Source: RGIG3178 sp964533965 (GTDB lineage: Bacteria; Bacillota; Clostridia; Christensenellales; QAND01). Taken from it: 11,926 nt of DNA. The position numbers and the translations under genes are program-made. The stretch lies in assembly GCA_964533965.1 (NCBI GenBank), contig CAZHNN010000037.1:1-11926 (forward strand), read 5' to 3'. The notes beneath the pieces are model-generated. The model worked only from the letters and a program-made list of their open reading frames with translations. It ran no database searches and was not told where the DNA came from. This document shows positions 6,165 to 11,926 of the stretch, one piece after another. Every line of letters begins with the position of its first letter. The stretch's first letter is position 1.

Positions 6165-7403
6165 ATGGTTCAATGGCCAACGATCGAAAAGATCGATCCC
6201 GAAGTATCTCGCGCAATTGATCAGGAACTTTTGCGGCAAAGAACGCATTTGGAGCTGATCGCAAGCGAGAATTTCGTGCATCCGGCGGTGTTGGAAGCTG
6301 CGGGATCGGTGCTCACCAACAAGTACGCGGAAGGTTATCCCGGACATCGCTATTACGGTGGCTGTGAGTATGTTGATGTGGTGGAGGACATTGCACGCGA
6401 ACGCGCAAAGGCGCTGTTCGGATGTGAATACGTAAACGTTCAGCCGCATAGCGGTTCGCAGGCCAATAGCGCGGTGTACTATGCGCTCCTGCAACCGGGG
6501 GATAGGGTGTTGGGCATGAGCCTGGCACACGGCGGCCATTTGACCCACGGCAGCCCGGTGAATTTCTCCGGCCGGACATACCAGTTCTTCTCCTATGGTG
6601 TGGAGCCGGAGACGGAAATCATCGATTACGACAAGGTGCGTCAATTGGCGCTGGAACATAAGCCGCGTATGATCGTAGCCGGCTATTCTGCCTATCCGCG
6701 CATTCTGGACTTCATGGCATTTCGGGAGATTGCCGATGAGATCGGCGCCTATGTGATGGTGGATATCGCACACATCGCGGGACTTATTTCCTCGGGCGTG
6801 CATCCCTCCCCGATCCCTTATGCGGACGTTGTGACCACCACAACACACAAGACGCTTCGCGGACCGCGTGGCGGCATGATCATGGCAAAAGCGGAATACG
6901 GCAAGGCCATTGACAAAGCCATCTTCCCGGGTACTCAGGGAGGGCCGTTGATGCATATCATCGCGGCAAAGGCCGTCTGCTTCGGGCTTGCCGCTCAGAT
7001 AGAATTTATCGATTATTCCAAACAGATCGTAGCGAACGCACAAGCGCTGTCCAATGGGCTGATGGATCGCAACATCAAGCTCGTGTCCAACGGAACCGAC
7101 AATCATTTGATGCTTCTCGACTTGAGGAACTACGATATGACCGGCAAGAAGTTGGAGGATCTTCTGCATGAGGCGCATATCACGACCAACAAAAACGCGA
7201 TACCCTTTGACCCGCAGAAGCCGACCGTGACAAGCGGCATACGCATAGGAACGCCTGCTATGACTACGCGCGGCATGAAAGAGGCGGAAATGGATGAAAT
7301 TGCTTCCCAGATTGCCGACATCATCAAGAACAAACAGGAAGCTGTGTCAAGGGTACGGGAAGCCGTTCTTGCACTGTGCGATAAATTCCCGCTGTACGAA
7401 TAA
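6165..7403 (+). CDS. glyA: Serine hydroxymethyltransferase
   Basis: This PLP enzyme interconverts serine plus tetrahydrofolate with glycine plus 5,10-methylene-tetrahydrofolate, and is the main source of one-carbon units for purines, thymidylate and methionine. At 412 residues it is the normal bacterial length and numbering matches E. coli GlyA: the PLP-binding lysine is K229 in TTTTHKTLRGPRGG, with D200 and H203 in MVDIAHIAGL. The opening LIASENFVHPAV and GYPGHRYYGG blocks (residues 31-66) are typical. The ATG at 6165 follows AGGGGG (6151-6156); another ATG at 6158 is out of frame. It is the last gene of the hisS-led unit, and a strong terminator follows 21 nt after the stop. Confidence 0.97.
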   Translation: MVQWPTIEKIDPEVSRAIDQELLRQRTHLELIASENFVHPAVLEAAGSVLTNKYAEGYPGHRYYGGCEYVDVVEDIARERAKALFGCEYVNVQPHSGSQANSAVYYALLQPGDRVLGMSLAHGGHLTHGSPVNFSGRTYQFFSYGVEPETEIIDYDKVRQLALEHKPRMIVAGYSAYPRILDFMAFREIADEIGAYVMVDIAHIAGLISSGVHPSPIPYADVVTTTTHKTLRGPRGGMIMAKAEYGKAIDKAIFPGTQGGPLMHIIAAKAVCFGLAAQIEFIDYSKQIVANAQALSNGLMDRNIKLVSNGTDNHLMLLDLRNYDMTGKKLEDLLHEAHITTNKNAIPFDPQKPTVTSGIRIGTPAMTTRGMKEAEMDEIASQIADIIKNKQEAVSRVREAVLALCDKFPLYE

Positions 7404-7424
7404 AGCTTACATCATAAATACGTC

Positions 7425-7468
7425 AAAAAGCCGTTCGTATTCCTACTGGGATTCGATCGGCTTTTTTT
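7425..7468 (+). terminator. Rho-independent terminator after glyA
   Basis: AAAAAGCCG (7425-7433) pairs with CGGCTTTTT (7458-7466), extended inward by TCG/CGA (7435-7437 with 7454-7456) after one mismatch, and runs into seven T residues (7462-7468). The A-run on the 5' side could also let it work for transcription from the opposite side, though no minus-strand gene is present. It separates the hisS-glyA unit from the iron-sulfur unit. Confidence 0.92.
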
Positions 7469-7480
7469 GAAAAGAATAGC

Positions 7481-7509
7481 TTGACAAGTGTACTTAAAAG
7501 CGATACATT
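7481..7509 (+). promoter_or_regulatory. Promoter of iscR-iscS-iscU
   Basis: TTGACA (7481-7486) is a perfect -35 box; TACATT (7504-7509) matches the -10 consensus at four of six positions with a 17-bp spacer. It starts 13 nt after the glyA terminator and 38 nt before the iscR start codon. The weak -10 fits a regulated promoter. Confidence 0.7.
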
Positions 7510-7512
7510 TAA

Positions 7513-7532
7513 TCCGTACAATATAAGTCGGA
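7513..7532 (+). promoter_or_regulatory. Possible operator dyad ahead of iscR
   Basis: TCCG (7513-7516) and CGGA (7529-7532) form an inverted repeat around an AT-rich 12-bp centre (TACAATATAAGT). It lies just downstream of the -10 box, over the expected transcription start, which is where an autoregulating Rrf2-family repressor would bind. The arms are short and the centre is only weakly symmetric, so this is a guess from position. Confidence 0.3.
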
Positions 7533-7546
7533 ATTGGGGAGGAACA

Positions 7547-8023
7547 ATGCGCATTTCGACAAAGGGCCGTTACGGCATTAAGGCTATGATGGAACTGGCC
7601 AGGCAATACGGAACAGGTCCTATGTCCGTTCGGGAACTTGCGGAAAGCTCGAATGTTCCCGCCACGTATTTGGAGCAACTGTTCAAAAAACTGCGGGATG
7701 CGAATGTGGTCAGTGCTGCAAGAGGAGCGCAAGGCGGATATGTTCTGGCCAAACCGCCAAAAGATGTTCCGGTAGGCCTCATCATACGGGCGCTCGAAGG
7801 CAGCGTGGCTCCGATGATCTGTGCAGAAGTGGGCTTTGTCTGTGAAAACTCCGAAACCTGTGTCGAATCCTATCTCTACCGGCGCATCCGCGAAGGGATC
7901 GACGTGGTGATAGACAACATCACGCTGCAGGATATGCTCGATGAGCAAGCGAAGATGGAAAAAAATAAACTTACCCCATGCGCGGGCATACAACAGGAGG
8001 AACAAAAGTGCCGGACAAAATAA
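7547..8023 (+). CDS. iscR: Rrf2/IscR-family iron-sulfur transcription regulator
   Basis: This is a winged-helix regulator of the Rrf2 family, probably sensing iron-sulfur cluster status and controlling the genes behind it. The 158-residue protein starts MRISTKGRYGIKAMMELA as family members do, with the helix-turn-helix around residues 26-50 (SVRELAESSNVPATYLEQLFKKLR) and the wing AARGAQGGYVLAKP at 57-70. Three cysteines at C92, C99 and C105 sit where IscR binds its [2Fe-2S] cluster (C92, C98, C104 in E. coli), with six rather than five residues in the first gap. The fourth E. coli ligand, His107, is not there (Glu107). Two more cysteines are in the tail (C145, C155). The ATG at 7547 follows GGGGAGG (7536-7542); an upstream in-frame TTG would overlap the -35 box. 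CymR-like cysteine control is an alternative role. Confidence 0.88.
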   Translation: MRISTKGRYGIKAMMELARQYGTGPMSVRELAESSNVPATYLEQLFKKLRDANVVSAARGAQGGYVLAKPPKDVPVGLIIRALEGSVAPMICAEVGFVCENSETCVESYLYRRIREGIDVVIDNITLQDMLDEQAKMEKNKLTPCAGIQQEEQKCRTK

Positions 8024-9189
8024 TCTACATGGATCATGCCGCAACAACGTATTTGAAGCCAGCTGTTTTGGAAGCAATGCTGCCGTATTTCATCGAGAAT
8101 TTCGGAAATCCGTCCGGCATTTATTCCGTTTCGCGAGATGCGTATAAGGCGATCGATCATGCCCGTGAACAAGTGGCGAGTGCACTCACTGCCCAAAAGA
8201 CAAATGAGGTCTATTTTACAGGCAGCGGAACGGAAAGCGATAACTGGGCTCTTAAGGGTGTTGCGTTTGCAAATGCGAACAAGGGTAAGCATATCATCAC
8301 AACCAAAATCGAACACCATGCAATTCTTCATACCTGTGAATGGCTGCAAAAGCAGGGGTTCGACGTGACCTATCTCGATGTGGACAATGAGGGATTCGTA
8401 TCTGTGGATGCGGTCAAACAAGCAATACGGCCGGATACGACGCTGGTATCCGTCATGTTCGCCAACAATGAGATAGGGACCATTGAGCCAATCGCACAAA
8501 TCGGCGAAATTTGCCGGGAAAGGCGCGTGTTGTTCCACACAGATGCCGTACAAGCGTTTGGTAGCGTGCCCATCGATGTACAGGCAATGAAGATCGATCT
8601 TCTGTCCTTAACTGCCCACAAGCTCTACGGGCCGAAGGGAACTGGAGCTCTGTACATCCGAAACGGCGTTCGTTGCGATCCGCTGATCCATGGAGGTGCG
8701 CAGGAGCGGGGCAGGCGCGCCAGTACGGAGAACGTTGCAGGCATCGTGGGCTTGGGTGCAGCGGCAGAACTCGCGCACACTCACCTTGAGGAAAACAAAA
8801 AACGATTGACTGCGCTTCGGGACAAGCTCATCGACGGCATCTTTGAAAAGATACCGTATGCTATGCTGAATGGCCCGAGATTGAGTCGGCTTCCCAACAA
8901 CGTCAACTTCTGTTTCCGGTATATCGAAGGAGAGGGGCTCCTGCTGCTGCTGGACCGTGCAGGCATCGAGGCAAGTTCCGGCAGCGCATGCACATCCGGT
9001 TCGCTCGAACCGTCGCACGTGCTGTTGGCGATAGGCCTGCCGCATGAGATTGCACACGGATCGCTTCGCCTGACACTGGGCGAGCGGACGACGCAAGAGG
9101 ATATCGATACCGTATTGGAGACATTGCCACCGATCGTTCAACGCCTTCGCGACATGTCACCATTGTACAATGCCAAGGAGGGACAATAG
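8008..9189 (+). CDS. iscS: Cysteine desulfurase (NifS/IscS type)
   Basis: This PLP enzyme takes sulfur from cysteine as a persulfide and passes it to the IscU scaffold for iron-sulfur cluster assembly, and often to tRNA thiolation enzymes. With the GTG start at 8008 it is 393 residues. It opens IIYMDHAATT, has TGSGTESDNWA at 71-81, the PLP lysine K205 in LTAHKLYGPKG, and the catalytic cysteine C328 in SSGSACTSGSLEPSHVL, the long-loop group I arrangement. GTG 8008 lies 7 nt after AGGAGG (7995-8000); an in-frame ATG at 7978 would add ten unconserved residues and lacks a good ribosome site. The first 16 nt overlap the end of iscR, suggesting translational coupling. iscU follows after 1 nt. Confidence 0.95.
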   Translation: MPDKIIYMDHAATTYLKPAVLEAMLPYFIENFGNPSGIYSVSRDAYKAIDHAREQVASALTAQKTNEVYFTGSGTESDNWALKGVAFANANKGKHIITTKIEHHAILHTCEWLQKQGFDVTYLDVDNEGFVSVDAVKQAIRPDTTLVSVMFANNEIGTIEPIAQIGEICRERRVLFHTDAVQAFGSVPIDVQAMKIDLLSLTAHKLYGPKGTGALYIRNGVRCDPLIHGGAQERGRRASTENVAGIVGLGAAAELAHTHLEENKKRLTALRDKLIDGIFEKIPYAMLNGPRLSRLPNNVNFCFRYIEGEGLLLLLDRAGIEASSGSACTSGSLEPSHVLLAIGLPHEIAHGSLRLTLGERTTQEDIDTVLETLPPIVQRLRDMSPLYNAKEGQ

Positions 9190-9190
9190 G

Positions 9191-9565
9191 ATGTACAGCG
9201 AAAAAGTGATGGACCATTTTATGAATCCACGCAACATGGGCGAGATTCCGGATGCCAACGGCATCGGTGAAGTGGGCAACGCCCAGTGTGGCGATATCAT
9301 GCGCATCTATCTGAAGATCAACGACAAAGACGTCATCGAGGACGTTAAATTCAAGACCTTCGGATGTGGCGCGGCTATTGCAACGAGCAGCATCGCGACG
9401 GAGATGATCAAGAATAAGACCGTCGATGAGGCGATGACGTTGACCAACAAGGCCGTGGTTGAGGCTCTGGATGGCCTTCCGGCTCAAAAGCTGCATTGCA
9501 GCGTTCTCGCACAGGATGCAGTCCAGGCAGCCATAGCGGATTATCAGCAGAAAAAACAGCAATAG
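9191..9565 (+). CDS. iscU: IscU/NifU-like iron-sulfur cluster scaffold
   Basis: This is the scaffold on which [2Fe-2S] and [4Fe-4S] clusters are built from sulfur supplied by the desulfurase. The protein is 124 residues, IscU-like in length without the extra ferredoxin and Nfu domains of full NifU. It has the three cluster cysteines C33 (GNAQCGD, with the conserved D35), C59 (TFGCGAAIATSS) and C103 (KLHCSVLA). The LPPVK chaperone-binding motif of ISC-type IscU is not conserved (LPAQK at 97-101), in line with no hscA/hscB here. ATG 9191 is 8 nt after AAGGAGGG (9175-9182); the in-frame ATG at 9170 lies inside iscS and ahead of that ribosome site. mnmA, a frequent next gene in Clostridia, is absent. 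Confidence 0.94.
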   Translation: MYSEKVMDHFMNPRNMGEIPDANGIGEVGNAQCGDIMRIYLKINDKDVIEDVKFKTFGCGAAIATSSIATEMIKNKTVDEAMTLTNKAVVEALDGLPAQKLHCSVLAQDAVQAAIADYQQKKQQ

Positions 9566-9644
9566 TTTCCAGAAATTCTCCCTTATGTTTGCGCCCCGCG
9601 CGGTAACACTATTCCCGTGAAACCATCAGGAAAGGGGTACTGAC

Positions 9645-9797
9645 ATGAAAGGGACGTTGATCTTTGGGATGGCGGCGGGCACAATGCTCGGCGCAGTGGC
9701 GGCTTGGGCATTATCAGGTGACTTGAACGCAAGGGGCATGGCGCGTATTACGCGAAAAATAGGCAAAAGCGCCAGCCGAATAGGAATGGACAGATAA
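9645..9797 (+). CDS. Small single-pass membrane protein, unrecognised
   Basis: A 50-codon frame starts at ATG 9645, 7 nt after AAAGGGG (9631-9637), and ends in TAA at 9795-9797, 8 nt before a strong terminator. The peptide begins MKGTLIFGMAAGTMLGAVAA: one hydrophobic helix at about residues 4-23 with glycines four apart (G8, G12, G16), a pattern that favours helix packing. It continues with a short polar turn and a basic amphipathic tail (residues 30-50, seven Arg/Lys). The ribosome site, length, membrane helix and terminator position argue that it is a real gene. The layout recalls YtxH-like or other small clostridial envelope proteins, but I do not recognise a family. It lies 79 nt behind iscU and may be read from the same transcript. 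Confidence 0.72.
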   Translation: MKGTLIFGMAAGTMLGAVAAWALSGDLNARGMARITRKIGKSASRIGMDR

Positions 9798-9805
9798 CAA
9801 TCCCG

Positions 9806-9832
9806 GGAGCAGAGCGATCTGCTCCATTTTTT
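9806..9832 (+). terminator. Rho-independent terminator, first of a pair
   Basis: GGAGCAGA (9806-9813) pairs perfectly with TCTGCTCC (9818-9825) around a GCGA (GNRA) tetraloop, followed by A and six T residues (9827-9832). It ends the iscR-iscS-iscU-small protein unit. Confidence 0.93.
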
Positions 9833-9847
9833 GTACAAGTACAAAAA
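9828..9847. repeat. Perfect 9-bp inverted repeat between the two terminators
   Basis: TTTTTGTAC (9828-9836) and GTACAAAAA (9839-9847) are exact inverted copies separated by AA. The left arm shares its T residues with the tail of the first terminator. It could be a protein-binding dyad or simply the result of a T-run facing an A-run around a GTAC core. Confidence 0.6.
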
Positions 9848-9861
9848 CAATATCAAACGAT

Positions 9862-9886
9862 AGAGCAGAAATATCTGCTCTTTTTT
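9862..9886 (+). terminator. Rho-independent terminator, second of a pair
   Basis: AGAGCAGA (9862-9869) pairs with TCTGCTCT (9874-9881) around an AATA loop and runs into T residues to 9886. The stem shares the core GAGCAGA/TCTGCTC with the terminator 56 bases upstream. Confidence 0.9.
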
Positions 9887-9930
9887 AGAGATAAAAAGGC
9901 TGAAAAAAACTTGTATTCGATGGGAAAGAT

Positions 9931-9959
9931 TTGAAATGTGATAAGAGTTGAGATATACT
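9931..9959 (+). promoter_or_regulatory. Sigma-A promoter of the ireB-ruvX unit
   Basis: TTGAAA (9931-9936) and TATACT (9954-9959) each match the consensus at five of six positions with a 17-bp spacer, 45 nt after the second terminator. Transcription would start near 9966, giving a leader of about 36 nt ahead of ireB. Confidence 0.85.
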
Positions 9960-10001
9960 ATCTTAAAAGGGGTTAAGAAACTGAACCAGAGAGGTGTCTC
10001 C

Positions 10002-10256
10002 ATGAGTACGAACGACCGAACGATGTCGTTTACACCAGTTCGCGAGGATTCGGCGGAACAGATCTTGATGCGCGTATATACCGCTTTAAAAGCAAAAGGA
10101 TATGACCCCGTAAATCAATTGGTAGGGTACATTATTTCCGGGGATCCCACCTATATTACCAGCTACGACAACGCCCGTTCATTGATTCGTCGCATCGAAC
10201 GCGATGAATTGCTTGAAGAGGTATTGCGTTATTACCTCATGCAAAAGATTGGATGA
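10002..10256 (+). CDS. ireB: IreB family regulatory phosphoprotein (UPF0297)
   Basis: This small cytoplasmic protein belongs to the family of IreB of Enterococcus faecalis, where it is phosphorylated by the PASTA-domain kinase IreK and lowers intrinsic cephalosporin resistance. Here it is 84 residues, a normal length, with the family core GYDPVNQLVGYIISGDPTYI at 33-52 followed by NARSLIRRIERDELLEEVLRYYL. In E. faecalis the phosphorylated residues are threonines near the N-terminus; this protein has T3 and T7, so control by a PASTA kinase is plausible, though no kinase is in the window. ATG 10002 follows GAGGTG (9991-9996); the open frame further upstream runs into the promoter. Its stop overlaps the next start as ATGA. 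Confidence 0.93.
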   Translation: MSTNDRTMSFTPVREDSAEQILMRVYTALKAKGYDPVNQLVGYIISGDPTYITSYDNARSLIRRIERDELLEEVLRYYLMQKIG

Positions 10257-11194
10257 ACCTATATTCATTGGGGAAAACAGGGCTTAGAGTGTCACGGATG
10301 TGCTTTGGTACGCTCACTTTCAGTCCGATCCAAACAAGCGTGTCGCCGGGTGCGGCAGCCAAGCTGCTGTCATATGCCCGCCAATGCGGCATCAACATTC
10401 TGGATACAGCCGAGTTCTACGAAAACTATGCGCATATCCGTGCCGCGGGACAGGCTGTCAATGATATGCTGATCGTGACCAAATGCCATGCATTTGACCG
10501 GGAAGGCGCCAAGAGGAGTCTTCAACTGGCCATGCAGGGAACGGGACGGGATAACATTGACATCATGATGCTGCACGAACAGGAAAGTGAATGGACTTTA
10601 CGTGGGCATGCGCAAGCGCTCGCGTATTTTTATGAGCAGAAAGAGCGGGGAACGATCAAAGCAGTCGGCATTTCCACGCATTTTGTACGGTGCGCGTCGG
10701 CTGCGGCTGCGATGGACGGGATCGATGTGATCGAAGCGATCTGCAACACAAAGGGCCTGGGAATTGCCGATGGCACGCAGCAGCAGATGAACGATGCGCT
10801 GCAAAGAGCGCACGATAACGGCAAGGGAATCATCGCCATGAAAGCGCTGGCGGGCGGGCATCTGCGGGATTGTGCGGAAAGTTCCATTCAAGACGTTCTT
10901 CGCTGGTCGTTTGTAGATACAATAGCGATCGGGATGCAGAGCATCGCCGAAATTGACTACAACGTCTCCCTGCTGCATGGACAGGTTCGTCGGGATTTAA
11001 TGGGGCAATTGCAGGCTCAGCCTCGCAGACTACACATAGCAAACTGGTGCTCCGGCTGCGGCATGTGCGCAAAGCGGTGTCAAAGCGAAGCGCTGGAGTT
11101 ATCCGACGGCAGGATGAGAGTGGACGAAACAAAATGCGCCTTGTGTGGATATTGCGCACAAGCCTGCAAAGAATTCTGTATAAAGGTATATTGA
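10253..11194 (+). CDS. Aldo/keto reductase with C-terminal 2[4Fe-4S] ferredoxin domain
   Basis: The first 255 or so residues form an aldo/keto reductase barrel. The catalytic set can be placed as D51 and Y56 (LDTAEFYENY), K77 (IVTKCHAF) and H108 (DIMMLHEQ), with a late-barrel block IAIGMQSIAEID at 224-235. Residues 261-313 are a bacterial ferredoxin with two full CxxCxxCxxxC motifs: C266, C269, C272, C276 and C295, C298, C301, C305. Such proteins are common in anaerobes and probably pass electrons between iron-sulfur clusters and an NAD(P)H-dependent carbonyl reduction, but substrates are unknown. At 313 residues it is shorter than many of its kind (about 370). The ATG overlaps the ireB stop (ATGA) and ruvX begins right after its TGA, so it is embedded in the operon. 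No strong ribosome site precedes it, suggesting coupling to ireB. Confidence 0.9.
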   Translation: MNLYSLGKTGLRVSRMCFGTLTFSPIQTSVSPGAAAKLLSYARQCGINILDTAEFYENYAHIRAAGQAVNDMLIVTKCHAFDREGAKRSLQLAMQGTGRDNIDIMMLHEQESEWTLRGHAQALAYFYEQKERGTIKAVGISTHFVRCASAAAAMDGIDVIEAICNTKGLGIADGTQQQMNDALQRAHDNGKGIIAMKALAGGHLRDCAESSIQDVLRWSFVDTIAIGMQSIAEIDYNVSLLHGQVRRDLMGQLQAQPRRLHIANWCSGCGMCAKRCQSEALELSDGRMRVDETKCALCGYCAQACKEFCIKVY

Positions 11195-11620
11195 ATGCGC
11201 ATAGCGGGACTTGATATTGGAGAAGTTCGAATAGGAATAGCATTGAGCGATGAACGCAGCATTTTGGCGAGCAGCGTGGAAAGCTACGCCTGCGTTGGCG
11301 ATGTAGACAGAGATGCTAAAAACATCGCCGAGAGGCTCAAAGCCCTCAATGCAGGGCATATTGTTATGGGACTGCCCAAGAACATGAACGGTACGGAAGG
11401 ACCGGCCGCTCAGAAGGTGAGGGCTTTTGCGGAATCGCTCTCAAAAAACACCGACTTGGGGATATCCTTTTTCGATGAGCGGTTGACGACCGCACAGGCG
11501 CAAAGGATGCTTATTTCCGGCAACGTGTCGAGAAAGAAACGAAGACAGGTTATCGATAAACTGGCTGCCCAAATCATCTTACAGAACTATCTGGATGCGA
11601 GGGGAGATTACGATGATTGA
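11195..11620 (+). CDS. ruvX: Putative pre-16S rRNA nuclease / RuvX (YqgF) resolvase-like
   Basis: This RNase H-fold nuclease belongs to the YqgF family, implicated in maturing the 5' end of 16S rRNA and first proposed as a Holliday junction resolvase. The protein is 141 residues, the family length. It has the opening strand GLDIGEVRIGIALSD (5-19) with the metal-binding D7, the block IVMGLPKNMNGTEG at 56-69, the motif FDERLTT at 93-99 with E95, and D121 in IDKLAAQIILQNYLD. The residue after G9 is E10, where many members have Thr or Lys-rich variants, a mild difference. ATG 11195 starts directly after the preceding stop, with AAAGG at 11182-11186. Eight bases overlap the next gene. Confidence 0.95.
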   Translation: MRIAGLDIGEVRIGIALSDERSILASSVESYACVGDVDRDAKNIAERLKALNAGHIVMGLPKNMNGTEGPAAQKVRAFAESLSKNTDLGISFFDERLTTAQAQRMLISGNVSRKKRRQVIDKLAAQIILQNYLDARGDYDD

Positions 11621-11879
11621 AATGATCAGCTCTATGAAAGCGACGTTGACGATGGCAGACGGCGCCAAGGTGGATTATACGCCAGCTGCCGTGCTCATGG
11701 TGGAAGACGAACAGTATTTGGTCATGCGGGCCGAACAGGGACAACTGGTGGAAGATGATGTGTTGCTGTTGCGCATCGAACATGGTGAAGAGGGCACGAA
11801 GTTGCACATCGTGGAGGATACGCGGCCGTTTGAGCACGCAATAGAGGATTCGCTGGGAGAATCCAAGCAAATTCATTGA
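11613..11879 (+). CDS. DUF1292 family protein (YrzB-like)
   Basis: This 88-residue acidic protein fits the DUF1292 (PF06949) family, which follows ruvX in very many Firmicutes. Its core has alternating strands (KVDYTPAAVLMVEDEQYLVMRA) and an acidic second half ending in IVEDTRPFEHAIEDSL, as family members do. The function is not known; it is cytoplasmic with no membrane segment. The ATG at 11613 is placed 6 nt after AGGGGAG (11600-11606) and overlaps the ruvX stop by 8 nt; an in-frame ATG at 11595 would lengthen the overlap and lies ahead of the ribosome site. Recognition leans on position as well as on the sequence pattern. Confidence 0.85.
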   Translation: MIEMISSMKATLTMADGAKVDYTPAAVLMVEDEQYLVMRAEQGQLVEDDVLLLRIEHGEEGTKLHIVEDTRPFEHAIEDSLGESKQIH

Positions 11880-11892
11880 GGGGTGTATGAGT

Positions 11893-11926
11893 ATGTTCGG
11901 CAGCAAACGGAGTCCATTTTCAATCT
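11893..11926 (+). CDS. Start of an unidentified gene (cut by window end)
   Basis: A frame opens with ATG 11887 or, more likely, ATG 11893, which stands 9 nt after the GGGG of GAGGGGTG (11878-11885). Only about 11 residues are visible (MFGSKRSPFSI), too few to name a family. It is 13 nt behind the DUF1292 gene and so would be read from the same transcript. Confidence 0.55.
   Translation, partial: MFGSKRSPFSI

Noticed and set aside
6141..7178. Minus-strand open frame (345 codons) opposite glyA
   Set aside because: It covers the highly conserved GlyA coding region in antisense and resembles no known family.
7481..7546. TTG start extending iscR by 22 codons
   Set aside because: The TTG is the first half of the -35 box; the family start MRISTKGRYG lies at ATG 7547 behind GGGGAGG.
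7978..8007. ATG start for iscS ten codons upstream of GTG 8008
   Set aside because: It lies ahead of the AGGAGG at 7995-8000 and adds residues not seen in the family; GTG 8008 has ideal spacing.
9566..9644. Promoter or hairpin in the iscU-small protein gap (palindrome CCGCGCGG at 9596-9603)
   Set aside because: The 8-bp palindrome has no loop and no T-run, and I find no convincing -35/-10 pair, so I take the gap as part of the iscU transcript.
1..11926. Mobile elements, CRISPR arrays, phage or defence genes
   Set aside because: No direct-repeat arrays, transposase, integrase or defence-type motifs were seen; every large gene is a recognised conserved family on one strand.

Overview
This window is a housekeeping stretch of a low-to-mid GC Gram-positive genome, most likely from the class Clostridia. 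The evidence is gene order and family membership: the end of a Rel-type (p)ppGpp synthetase followed by dtd, hemZ, a T-box leader, hisS and aspS; a minimal iscR-iscS-iscU cluster; and an ireB-ruvX-DUF1292 group. Ribosome binding sites are strong GGAGG types throughout and start codons are ATG, GTG and TTG. I see no rRNA, tRNA, CRISPR array, insertion sequence or phage gene. All genes are on the plus strand.

Region 1 (1-2047) holds the last 44 codons of rel, then dtd and hemZ, tightly packed. A near-perfect sigma-A promoter (1980-2008) sits inside the last codons of hemZ and starts a T-box riboswitch leader (about 2014-2240). The leader carries an unmistakable T-box core and antiterminator at 2183-2213. 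Region 2 (2266-7403) holds hisS, aspS, an RseC-like membrane protein with a CxxCxxC cluster, thioredoxin and glyA. They are spaced 12-27 nt apart with no terminator that I can see until a strong hairpin at 7425-7468, so all five may be under T-box control.

Region 3 (7481-9886) is the iron-sulfur cluster unit. It has a promoter, the Rrf2/IscR-type regulator, a cysteine desulfurase whose start lies inside iscR, and the IscU scaffold. An unrecognised 50-residue single-pass membrane protein follows. The unit ends in two look-alike terminators that flank a perfect 9-bp inverted repeat. Region 4 (9931-11926) starts from its own promoter and carries ireB (the small partner of the PASTA kinase pathway), an aldo/keto reductase with a C-terminal 2[4Fe-4S] ferredoxin domain, ruvX, a DUF1292 protein and the first codons of an unidentified gene.

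Most of the window is conserved and ordinary. What deserves a second look is regulatory or small-scale: a T-box whose discriminator base does not fit histidine; the absence of a clear terminator in that leader together with a possible ribosome-site sequestering fold; hemZ coding sequence overlapping the promoter and leader; the oxidoreductase inside the ireB-ruvX-DUF1292 group; and the small membrane protein with twin hairpins. All folds were done by eye.
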